Below are positions 11,709 to 21,847 of a stretch of 64,000 nucleotides of DNA, piece after piece (positions within the stretch are counted from its first letter, which is position 1; every line of letters begins with the position of its first letter). The translations under genes and the position numbers were made by a program. Origin of the DNA: Bromus sterilis (taxonomy: Eukaryota; Streptophyta; Magnoliopsida; Poales; Poaceae); assembly GCA_950022295.1 (NCBI GenBank), contig OX465600.1:314164031-314228030 (forward strand), in the 5' to 3' direction. Below the pieces are notes generated by a model that was not told where the DNA came from, ran no database searches, and saw only the letters and a program-made list of their open reading frames with translations.

Positions 11709-13310
11709 TTAGTGATACCTGAAAGCTGCGTAGGTTTGGATTAAGGTAGAGACGAAGGTGATCAAGGTCAGCAACTCGGCGAGCAAGGTGAAATAATTCC
11801 TCTGGACGTCTGCCCACATGACGAAGAGCGGGTGGCGGCTCCGCTCCCGCAATTTCTTCAGCACCTCGTGTAGGTAGCTCGTCTCCGAAAGCTCACCGCC
11901 GGCCGCAACCACGCTGGTGGCGCCCATGTCCCGAAAAAACCTCGCCCCTCCGTCCTTGGTGTCGTTGCCTGCGCCACCCCCCTTGCTGACGGCGCCCATC
12001 GCCCTGAAAAACCTCGCTGCTTCCACCTTGGTCTCGTTGCCCGCGCCACCGTGCAACAACACCACCCCCGCCGCCGCCAGCACCCCCACGTCCTCCGCCG
12101 ACTGCACCATCTTCGCCATTAAACACACGTACGAAGACACGTTCGGCGTTGTCGTCCTCGACGCCGACTGCTCGAACGACATGAGGTTCAGCAGCAACGG
12201 TGCCGTGCGGAACTCGAGCCGGAGCTGAGGCAGTTGGAGCACATCCACGTCCTCCATAAGCTTCACGGCGAGCGGCACGGGGCCCAGTACCGACGCGATG
12301 CCGGTTACCAGCTTGCTCCTACGGCCGCCACGTGCCTTCTTGAATTGCACACCCATCCGCTTCAGGTCGCTCGCTGACGCCACGTCCTCCCGTCCGTAGC
12401 TCGCGGTCCGTTTTTTCTCGTCGGGGAGGATAACGTACAGAAGCGGCACGAACAGTAGCAGTGGGAGGCAGCGCAGCAGCAGGCCGATGCTGCGCAGCTG
12501 CTCCGCCACCTCCGACGCCGTTTCAAACACTACGGGCGTCTCCCATCGGGTCCGCGCCGTACTGATCATCTCGTGGAGCAGGTGCAGGATGTGGGAGACC
12601 CCCTCGGCGGCCGGCAGTGCTTCACTCATGTCGCGGCCCATCTCGCCGGCGAGGTAGTACAGCAGGAGCTTCACAAGGAGCACCGACGGGGGGTAGCCGG
12701 TGATCTCGAACTCTGGCAGCTTGGTACTGGCGATGAGGTCGACGAGGATGAAGAAGGGCATCTGGTTCTCGGCGAGGACAAGGTCGATGGAGATCTGCTC
12801 GGGGCCGAAGGGTGTGCTGTGCAGCGACGGCTCCTCACCCCACGTGGCGATGTTGACGAGGTGCTCGATGATGAAGCAGCCGTCGAGCACCATCATCTGA
12901 ATGAAGTCGTCGGCGGCAATGGCGGCGATGTCCTCAGCGACGTACATGGCCCGGGCCTCCTGCTCGCGGGAGGAGACGATGCGAACATAGTCTTGAATGA
13001 CAGTGAGGTGTTGCGCCGGGTCTGGGTGGCCGCGGGAGATTAGGCTGTTGAGGTACGGCACCTTGAGCCGCTCGGCGGGGCGGAGGCGCTGGTCCTCGCG
13101 GTTGTGGAGCGGGCCGATGGCGACGAATCCCGGCGTGTAATCGTTGGCGTTGTTGTCGCGGAGGTGGCCGGGGACGCGGGACACCTTGTGCCTGTGGTGG
13201 CTGCTCGCCGTGGCCCGGTTCACCAGCCCATCTGCCGCCGCACCCTTGTTCTTCTCCATCAGGTTGCGCGCCAGAACTTCGACGTTCACCTTGATGTCAT
13301 CTCGAGGCAT
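11709..13310 (-). CDS. DUF247 (PF03140) plant membrane protein
   Basis: Single-exon, 533-aa protein starting at ATG 13310 and ending TAA at 11709. It shows the DUF247 signature in order: an N-terminal block (about residues 58-90, 'YTPGFVAIGPLHNREDQRLRPAERLKVPYL' region), 'MMVLDGCFIIE' (about 138-150), 'DLVLAENQMPFFILVDL' (about 176-192) and a C-terminal transmembrane helix (about 508-528, 'LLAELLTLITFVSTLIQTYAAF' region) with a short tail, so a C-terminally anchored protein is expected. Biochemical function is unknown for the family; DUF247 genes are linked to the S and Z self-incompatibility loci of grasses, but most copies have no known role and nothing ties this one to them. The frame is intact and GC-rich. 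An internal duplication lies near the C-terminus. A TATA-like GTATATGTA lies at about 13393-13401, roughly 85 bp upstream. Confidence 0.9.
   Translation of the reverse strand: MPRDDIKVNVEVLARNLMEKNKGAAADGLVNRATASSHHRHKVSRVPGHLRDNNANDYTPGFVAIGPLHNREDQRLRPAERLKVPYLNSLISRGHPDPAQHLTVIQDYVRIVSSREQEARAMYVAEDIAAIAADDFIQMMVLDGCFIIEHLVNIATWGEEPSLHSTPFGPEQISIDLVLAENQMPFFILVDLIASTKLPEFEITGYPPSVLLVKLLLYYLAGEMGRDMSEALPAAEGVSHILHLLHEMISTARTRWETPVVFETASEVAEQLRSIGLLLRCLPLLLFVPLLYVILPDEKKRTASYGREDVASASDLKRMGVQFKKARGGRRSKLVTGIASVLGPVPLAVKLMEDVDVLQLPQLRLEFRTAPLLLNLMSFEQSASRTTTPNVSSYVCLMAKMVQSAEDVGVLAAAGVVLLHGGAGNETKVEAARFFRAMGAVSKGGGAGNDTKDGGARFFRDMGATSVVAAGGELSETSYLHEVLKKLRERSRHPLFVMWADVQRNYFTLLAELLTLITFVSTLIQTYAAFRYH
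11923..12053 (-). repeat. In-frame duplication within the DUF247 gene
   Basis: Two adjacent ~72-bp copies encode AGNETKVEAARFFRAMGAVS and AGNDTKDGGARFFRDMGATS. The copies have diverged at both DNA and protein level, and the frame is kept. Confidence 0.85.
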
Positions 13311-14820
13311 CGTCGTCCGTGGTTAATTGGATGCTGGACGATGCATAGAACATGGCTCGTGCTCACCATCACCATTAATTGCATGCCGGCCTACATATAC
13401 TAGCAGTACGGAGTCTAATTAATTAACACAGGATGCTAGCTTGGATACAATGATGAAATGGACACGCAAGAATAGATCTGAGAATAAGATACCTCCATGA
13501 TGGATGTATGCCTACATAGAATAGTAGTACATACTTAGCTTGCATCAGTGATAAAGTTGACACGCGGAAAACCGAACAGAACATCAATGTCAATTCTTTA
13601 CTTTACTTGTGCACCAAATCATACGAGATTTCGTTAATTAAAGCACAAGGATGATGCTATGTAAGCAGTTTGTAACTTGTTTTTATTGACACAGTTTTTT
13701 ATTATCACGTTATATTTATGAAAGTGTGTGACACAGGGGGAGTACATCTCTCACACGATACAGAAAAATCGTTTGGGATAGATTCAGTTATCACGGAAAA
13801 TAAGATCGGAAGTGAGTGTTTGCGATGGTCGGTGCTACCATAAACATTTTACTGAATATTTCCATGTGAGATCATGATGATATCACACAAGGTTTGGGAC
13901 CGAAATGTTCTTTCGTAATATCTTAAACCGTGATGACCTAGAAACTGCACGAGATAGTAGGGATCAGAGTTCATTGCAAAAAACACCACAACTGAGTTGA
14001 CTAGTGCTGAAAATCACCAAAGTGCTAACAGTTTGCAAAATCTACCGAACAGTCAATAACAGTGGTGCAAAAAACATCAAACCACCGCTTGAACGCATTT
14101 TAACAGTAAAACTGACTACACGGTCCCACTCGTTAGGATTGGTTAACAAAAAAATCAAACCCGTTATGTTTGACCGTGACAATGGCCGTTATGACTGGGA
14201 CCCACATGTTAGTTTCAACAAAAAATATTTTCTCAATTTTTCCCAGAAAATCCATATATTATTTTTTCTAGAAAACTCAATTTTCCTTTTCCTCCTGCCC
14301 ACGCCTAGGTCGCGCGGACGACACGCCCAGGATACCGGCTGTTCCAATCGTTGCTAAGCCCCGCCCCGCCCGCTACCCTCGCTGGATCCCGCTCGCGCAC
14401 GTCACGCCCACCTTCTCCCATCCGAAGCCCGCCCCCGCCCACCAACCCCACTCGACTACCAGCGTCGCCTCCGACCATCGCATCCACGACGCTCGCATTG
14501 GCACCATGCCCGCCTCCTGCTCCTCCCCGTGCACCTCCATCCTCCCTGCTCCTTCCCTCGCCACTCTGTGCCCGCTGCCAGTGGCTCTCCGGGGGGTAAA
14601 CCGATGGCCATGGTCGTCGGTGGCGTGGCCAACCGCCGGATCTGGAGTGCCCAGGAGGTGGCGGCGTGACCGGCCGTCGGTGGCGTGGCCACCCGCCGCA
14701 TCTGGCGAGCTCATCGGCCAGGTCGCCGGATCTGGAGTGCCCAGGAGGTGGCGGCGTGACCGCCGTCAATGGCGTGGCCGCCCGCCACATTTGGGAGTGT
14801 CGAAATTTTTTAATAAATCC
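13311..14820. other. DUF247 upstream region and repeat-like GC-rich block
   Basis: 13311-13990 is the 5' flank of the DUF247 gene with no recognised element. 13990-14280 has a phrase structure ('TTTGCAAAATCTACCGAACAGTCAATAACAG', 'GGGACCCACATGTTAG') that I associate with repeated grass DNA. 14290-14800 is very GC-rich, with a ~40-bp phrase around CCGGATCTGGAGTGCCCAGG present twice (14636 and 14726). Overlapping Pro/Arg/Gly-rich open frames on both strands here look compositional. Confidence 0.35.
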
Positions 14821-15164
14821 GTTGGTAGATAAATAGACTTGAAACTACATAAAGAACCGATGGTGATCGAGCCCAAATTGCAAATCTAGGATGAGTTATA
14901 ACTTGGAGTATCGATGAAAAATCCTTTCCTTTCTTTTCCTTTTCCCTCCCGATCCGTGTGCACTTCGGTTCTTTCGAGGGATTGGAGGTCAGGAAAAATC
15001 CCTGTTGGTTTCTCCGGCCCCGATGTGGTGACGCCAGCGGGTGCCGCCCCATTATTGCTTGGTACTAGATGCACCGGAGTGCTAGGAGCGTGATGGAATT
15101 TTTTTATGGGCACAACGGTTGCTCGCGGGTCCTTATCGCTTCGTCGATCTGCCGTTGACGGTCT

Positions 15165-15650
15165 TTATTTCTCGCTTCGCGGGTCAATTTTTAGAAAATA
15201 GCTTGCCCGTGTAACGAACTCAAATGGTAACTTCATCTTCTTTCTAGAAAAGTGTTCCATGTCCTTTTTGGGAGGGAATTGGAATCTTATGTTCCCCTCT
15301 TTCATATCAATGATAGCACCAACAATGCGAAGAAAAGGATGTCCCAAAATAATTGGACATGATGGGTCACACTGAATGTCCATAACAATAAAATCAGTAG
15401 GAACATAATTATCATTGACAACAATAAGAACATCATCAATCCTCCCCAAATGTTTCTTTACGGAAGAATCAACAAGGCGAACACCAAAAAAACATGGATC
15501 AAAATGTTTCAATTCAAGCATATCATACATTCTTTTGGGCATAACGGAGGCACTAGCTCCAACATCACATAAGGCAAAGCAAGAGAGGTTATTCAATTTA
15601 ATTTTGACCATGGGATCCCAACCATTTTCTAGCTTTCTAGGGATGGAGAC
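15165..15650 (-). pseudogene. Gypsy retrotransposon aspartic protease remnant
   Basis: Minus-strand frame (about 160 codons) resembling the protease region of plant Gypsy gag-pol: a lead-in 'IPRKLENGWDP', active-site region 'CDVGASASVMPK' (about 15540-15580) and the downstream hallmark 'CPIILGHPFLRIVGAIIDM'. The catalytic motif is D-V-G rather than the usual D-T/S/L-G. Flanking sequence towards 15000 looks like further gag-pol debris. No LTRs are attached. The Helitron lies immediately to the right (from 15872). Confidence 0.8.
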
Positions 15651-15883
15651 TTATAACTTAAGTTTCCCCTACCTAGCTTTGATAAGAGCATTGGTAATAT
15701 GCTCCGTGAAGGCAATGTTTAGCGTGCTATTGGTGTTATTCTTTTACTGGTGTTATGTGAATGTCGACTACATAACACTTCGCCTTTTTAAGGACCTAGG
15801 AGAATGCATTGTGTATAAAGGATGATTTTGGTGGGTTGCCGAAGTGACAGAAACCTGAACCCTTCATCTAACTAGTAAGCTTG

Positions 15884-15900
15884 CACGTGCAACGCACGTG
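15884..15900 (-). repeat. Helitron 3' terminal hairpin
   Basis: CACGTGC-AAC-GCACGTG: a 7-bp perfect stem with a 3-nt loop, 8 nt from the terminal CTAG in the minus-strand reading. Confidence 0.8.
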
Positions 15901-18148
15901 TAACCATAAAAAAAATATTCATCTAATTTAAATTATATGAAGTAAATGAATCAGACTCAGAGTAAAATGCCCGTGCGTTGCTACGTCAGACATATGCAAT
16001 CTTATCCCGATAAGCACCTTCGAAAGAATGAGTCAACAAATCTTATAATTATAATGTTAATGATACACGTATAACATATTATTTGATCGTAAAACCTACA
16101 ACTTGCACAAGTCTTCGGCGTGGTATCTGATCTGCGCACTGGACAGAACCGGTTGCACACACAACAAGATGGATAAATAGCTCTTGATGGGTCGCTCGTC
16201 CCTCACGCTGAGCGAAAGTTATCATGCAATCAAGATCCCATGAAGTATATCATTTCATCCACAACCACATGTACATTTGTAATTATCTATATACTACATA
16301 TTTAACATATAAGCCAAACCAGAAACTGGAAAACTGTGCTTTAAGACAAGATGATAGAAATAGCACATGAGCCACAAACGAAACCAATCTCTTCAAGTTG
16401 CAGGTTCTGAAACATAAGTTGTGAGGTGACAGGTGAGATGGCCTTTGTCAAGGTGATGACTTGCTCCTCGTCAATGGGCGTGCAAACCATCGTTGATTTT
16501 TATCATTGATGATATGCTTCTAGCCAATTTCTCAAACCTCGAGACATGGCAGGTTTGATGTCTTCTTCAATGATGGCTATTCATTGACAGCCGAGAAATG
16601 GGGCGCCTACGTTCAGGAGAAAGATGGATATCTCTTGGATCTTGTTTGTAGTGTTCTTTATGTGTGAGGGTCTTCCATGTATATGTCTATTTTTATACCC
16701 ATTTAGCCTGAAACGATCCTCACTATCTATGGCCTTTGCTTGCTAGATTTTGTTCCTATGCACTATTGAAGGTTGAGAACTTTAGCCAGACTTCCATAAG
16801 GATGCCTTCTGCTCAAAATGGCATATACAAGGCAACATGACAATGGGTCTGTTCTCCAGTTATAAATAAATTGAAGTATTGAGCATTTAAACCGTAGAAA
16901 AATGTAACTATGGGTTGCACAAAAAAGGCATATCTAGCAGAACAAGGATATATACATATGTATGTATCGAGGTTGATCAGACCTGAAAATAGATAATGGT
17001 GACGAATAAAAGTATTTAGTACTATCAAGGTTCATGATACTAATGATTCATTAACTGAAAAGAATGCGTCTAAACCATACCTTGAGGTCAAGATGAATGT
17101 TCTGGCACTTGGATTCAAAAGAGGTGGTCAGTAGAACGAAACATATATCCAATGCGAGGTAATGATGAGCTGGACTGTTAGATTTCCTGGTGTTTCTTCA
17201 ACCTGAATTAATAATTGAGTCATCTGTAGGCTTATTTCCTAACATGAACAACAGTGGTTGATCTAATCAAGATTGAATAATGGCATACTTATTTTATAAC
17301 ATGAGGGCAACATTGGCTTCTCCAACAGTAAGATCAAAAGGTGTTCCAAGTTTCATGGAAATTAGTAGCCATTGGTGAAAAATCCAGGTCACCCACAAAT
17401 CCATTTGTCAAGGCTTCAAATTGAGGGTGAGGGATATTCATTTTGTTTATAAATTTGAAGTATGCATTCATTGAATATTGGTATTTTAAATCTATATTAT
17501 CTTAAGCCAAGTAATATACATAGCCCGTGACACGCAAGAATCAAAGAGGATCAGGGGAGACCCAACTTCCACCAGGTTTGCAGCGGTTCTCTTAGTTTCA
17601 GTTAGTAATTCTACTTAATTATGAATGGCATGGTGATTGATAAAATGGCTCCATTAAACTACAAGGCTGACACTTTCGGTCCTCAGCTAGCGCCATTTCT
17701 GTCGGTATTTGTTTAAATGAATTCACATCTGCAGAAGAAAATGAATTTCTCATGGGACATACCTTGGTTACCTCCATGAATACTGGAAAACTAATACCGG
17801 GATAATAGTTCTACACATGCCTCTCCTTACTACCTATATTCAGCGCCAAAAGACATATGTACATCAGACAGCACAATTTCTTATTAAATCTTGTAAATTG
17901 AATAAAACAAAATGCTTTAGAACACAAGTGATTGAAGACTGGAAAATTGCTGGATATAATTGTAAATACATGTTCCTAATAACAACACAAATACTTAACA
18001 ATATGTTCCTGATGCCAACTTTAGTTTTATGCTCTCAGCAACATCTTATAGGAAAATAACGACAACTTCAAGCCTAGGTTTATATGCACCACTCTGACAG
18101 CAGCCAACGAGATTATAAGCTAGAACAACAGAAGATATTTATAAACAC
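15901..18148. other. Helitron 3' internal region
   Basis: AT-rich sequence with no supported gene. At 15966-15985 a 'GCCCGTGCGTTGCTACG' phrase resembles another Helitron-type terminal hairpin but lacks a clean partner arm. Frames at 16813-17028 (minus) and 17817-18059 (plus) are short and unrecognised. Confidence 0.35.
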
Positions 18149-18716
18149 CACTGTTACAAATATCGGCCGATATTCCGATATATCGCCCGATATATCGCTT
18201 ATCGGGGTTCCACCGATACGATAAATGCATATCGTTCTATTTTATCGGTCTGGTCGATTTATCGGTTGTCAGACCGATTTATTGGCTATCAGGCCGATTT
18301 TCACCGATAAATTGTGGGATCCGTCTGTCTAAAATCGCAAAACAAATTCCCGCTTCGTCCCCGCGAGCCACAGAACGACACTGGACAAATCCCTCACAAT
18401 AGCGATAGGTTTTGGGTGCTTCAACAACCACTCACGCGATTAACATGTGTGCTTGCGTGTATGTAAGTGTAATATTATTACTTGTACACTAATATAGCAT
18501 ACTTTGAATGCTTAAAACACTTATTTGTCACGTGTGTCAGTGTGTAATATTAATATAGCATATTTTAAATTATTTCCTTTAGGAAAATCTGAGTTTTAAG
18601 AAAAACCTTACCGATAAATGGTCGACCGATATAACCGATAAATCGGCCGATAAGCCGATTTATCTCTTCTCTTGGGTCGACCGATAAGTTAACGATAAGC
18701 GATATCTTGAACATTG
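18149..18716. mobile_element. hAT-like non-autonomous DNA element
   Basis: 568-bp element flanked by an exact 8-bp duplication ATAAACAC (18141-18148 and 18717-18724). The termini are imperfect inverted repeats: left CACTGTTACAAATATCG, right (complemented) CAATGTTCAAGATATCG. The 8-bp duplication and CA..TG ends point to the hAT superfamily. The ends are densely packed with TATCG/CGATA motifs (18160-18300 and 18600-18710), with GATAA in both orientations. No transposase. It is inserted in the Helitron, just left of the copia element. Confidence 0.75.
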
Positions 18717-18795
18717 ATAAACACTAATGTCTAATAACATGAACAGAGATCATCGAGATCCAAAGGGAAGAACTGAGAGGCGAGAGGGGGGAAGA

Positions 18796-19695
18796 TGTTG
18801 AATATTTAGACAATTTCTCGTATATGTTAATCCAAAAATACAGCATGTAATACGTACTAATCATGATAGCAGTGAAAACTCTAGCAAGCAATATATGATC
18901 GAAGCTATGCATACAATCGAGATTATAGAAAATAGACATCACATCTAAATCGATTGCTATAGACAGTAATCCAAGTACTAATCCTATCAGAGAGGATAGT
19001 GTAACATACGGATCGGATGTTGACATGTCTTCCTCGAAGAGACCGTCAGTGTCGGGGAAGAAGTCGTCGTTCGCGAAGAAGTCGTCGTCGCTCGCAGCCA
19101 CGGTGAAGGTCCAGCAGTCGCGCAGATGCGCTCCCCAAAAACCTTATCGCCCCTCTCCCGTACCGGATCGCAAGAGGCGGGGTTCCGGAGGCCTGCTGTC
19201 TCCCTTCTCGGTGCACGCCGAGAAGAGAGATGGTAAAGCGGTAGGCGGCGCAAAGCTTAGAACACAAAGGCAATCACTTTGAAAGAGACTTAGTACTACT
19301 TTCTATAGCACGGGATGTGCATCTCTTATAGGCTCCAGGAGATGGAAGTGAAACCGTCTCAATAATGTCATCAATGGGGAGATGAATGCATTAGGTTTCA
19401 TCTTTACACTAATGTGAGAACTCCCCATCTCATGGAGCAACCGTAGCATGTAAGAAAGAAAGCAATGCGTGAATTAAAGGATTGAAACCACAATACTAAT
19501 GGAGCAATGAAACCAAAACTTAATGTCATCAATGGGTGATGAATGAGACATTCACAGCCATTCGGTTTTGTTTTCCACTAGCACATAATATTTCAACTCC
19601 TACTTTTAATTCACGAACGTTGCCACATGAGCCTATGGGATTTTCCTAGGAATTATTGGATACAACAAATGGCCTATAGCCTAATAATTCCAACA
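18796..19695 (-). repeat. Copia 3' LTR
   Basis: 900-bp LTR, paired with 37817-38713. It retains the open frame on the minus strand that in the 5' LTR leads into gag; here that frame runs into flanking Helitron sequence and stops at 18724. Confidence 0.93.
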
Positions 19696-20252
19696 ACCCC
19701 CCACCAGATCCCAGAGGCACATGGTGTTTGCCTATGGTTACAAAGCAATGTTTATATACCGGTGTTTCGGTGGAGACTGTTAAGTTGAACTTCCACCTAG
19801 AACTCCACGCTACACTCACTCACAACTTGAACAGTGGACTACGCCTTGAACTGCAAGTTTTGTGCAAATGAGTTTCACATAAAAATCTTGACCGATACTA
19901 GACCACTGAAAAACTTTCCCGCGGGTAGGAGCATATACGTCATACTCCGAGGCCTATTCATGAGTTTATTAGAGAGAACCCAACTCCCACAGATTGTGAC
20001 GTTTAACAGTCTAACTCATATAGGTGTGTTCTTCCAAGATGTTCTGTAGGTCAACATCTCTGCCTACCCAAGGCACTCAGAACATATTAAGATAAAAATC
20101 AGCCTGCCATACAAATCAGGAGAAAGACACATCATAATGGAGTGGATCTTTTTAAGATAAATATTCTCCTCTCAGTTACCCAATGGTTTGTCTCGCCAAT
20201 TCTAATTCACGGGATCTCCGATCACATAGAATGGGTTGCCGCCATGGATGAC
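19696..20252 (-). other. Copia 3' untranslated region and polypurine tract
   Basis: Noncoding stretch between the RNase H stop and the 3' LTR. The polypurine tract lies at 19696-19711 directly against the LTR. Nothing else recognised. Confidence 0.7.
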
Positions 20253-20501
20253 TTATGTAGTGGGTCTCAATCCCATCTCCCTCGATGCATTGTCTATCAC
20301 ATTTCGTGATAAACCCTTTCTGAAGGGATCTGCCAGATTCTTCGTTGTGTTTATATAGTCCAATGCTATAACTCCGGAGTTTCTCATAAATCTGACAGAT
20401 TTCAGTCTCCTTCTCACATGCCTTGATGACTTGTGATTATCCTTAGAACTGTTTACTTTGACGATCACAGTTTGATTATCACAGTTCATTAGGATAGCTG
20501 G
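20253..20501 (-). pseudogene. Copia RNase H C-terminal fragment
   Basis: Continuation of the copia frame on the far side of the Gypsy insertion: 'MNCDNQTVIVKVNSSKDN' (the copia CDNQSAI-type block), 'SRHVRRRLKSVR' and 'NLADPFRKGLSRNVI', ending at a stop at 20253. With 34093-34860 it shows exactly where the host element was split. Confidence 0.92.
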
Positions 20502-21513
20502 TGTCGGGGGATTGGTACCCGGGTAGGCTAACCCAAGCAGAAGCATTCTTTCAAGACAAGGAGGGACCGATTGGACCGCAGCTGGGCCGAGCTGGGCAGA
20601 TGTACGGCCGATTGCTCCGAGGCAATCAGCCGTATCAAATGCCGGCAGTCGGCCCAGGCGCAATCGGTCCACTCCTTCACAAAGACGATCATCCGATTGG
20701 TCCGCAGCTGGGCCGAGGCAGGCACCTGGAATGCCGATTGCCCAGAGCAATCGACCTTGCCAAGGACCGCCAGTCGGCCCAGGCGCAATTGGAATAGCCT
20801 ACTACCCTTGGAGGAAGTCGACCCCGACGCCAGTCGGGGGTATGATTACGAGGTCATAAATGCACTATCCCGAGATATCTGGGTGGCAGGAAGGCCAAGT
20901 CATGTCGAAGATCTGGTGGAGATACGGTGTCGACCTCTCCGCCGTTTCCGCGGACAGGGCGACAAGACCGCACCTCCTAGCTCCACTGTTCATCCCCATG
21001 CCCTATGGGTCTACAGCATGGGCCGCCGCTCGTAGGATCCGGATCACCCGGAGAGGAGCAGTCGGTGGGCCCAGGCCGATTAGAGGATGACAGCTGGGCC
21101 CAGTCGGCAGTGAAGTTACCGAAGTGCCCTGGGCTCACACTATAAGAGCCCGGGTACCCCTCCTGCGTGGGGGACGATCCGCTCATTCGCCCCATTACTC
21201 AAAAGTCACTCAGTTCATTCACTGCTGGTAGTTACTCCTCAGGGAAGCAGGAGAGAGCCTTGCCCACGGCGGCGCTCACCTTCCCCTGAGTAGATAGAGA
21301 AGCAATTATTGTAGCTTGGTTCCATTCATATATAAGAGAGAAGCAGGAGTAGGGGTGTTATCTCTCCGGAGAGCCCCGAACCTGGGTACATCGTGGTGTC
21401 CGTCACCGTGTTTGTGCCCAACCCGATTCCGGCACCATCGACATCTTTTCTTCCTCGCGTCTTCCCCTCACTTTAGCCATCCCCATGGCATCTGCCGTCA
21501 CATATCGACGACA
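20502..21513 (+). repeat. Tat element 5' LTR
   Basis: 1012 bp. The first part is rich in CAATCGG/CCGATTG and GCCCAGGC phrases; a TATA box lies at 21141. It is paired with 33076-34087. Confidence 0.95.
21141..21148 (+). promoter_or_regulatory. LTR TATA box
   Basis: CACTATAAGAGCCCGGG context in the 5' LTR, conserved in the 3' LTR. Its position about two-thirds into the LTR fits a U3/R boundary shortly downstream. Confidence 0.65.
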
Positions 21514-21847
21514 GTTGGCGCCCACCGTGGGGCAGACCGAGGCGTCGACTGGAGTAAAGATCCGGACGGGATTTTCCTCTGCATCAGGCGGTAGCCATGC
21601 CTCTGGCCTAATTCTAAGGCGTGGGGCAATCGATTACGTGGTGGACTACTCGGCGCGGTACAGGGTTGGAGCACCCCTGCCGCCCGGTGTGTCGCTGCAG
21701 GTCGGCAGCCATCGCCTCTTCATTAGCAACTACCCCGAGGCGTATCCCAGAGAGATTCGCGTCTTCTCGTGCGCTACGGACCCGCTCTCGACCAGGGGCT
21801 GCAGGGCAGCCCCCGACAGAGAGGAGGGCCGAGTGCACGCCGCCGTC

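Noticed and set aside
14305..14832. 161-codon minus frame and plus-strand Pro-rich frames
   Set aside because: They arise from a GC-rich block containing an internal repeat; no domain and no splice context.
20501..21195. Frames shared between 20501-21195 and 33102-33769
   Set aside because: They fall in the two LTRs of the Gypsy element and are duplicated with them; no protein similarity.
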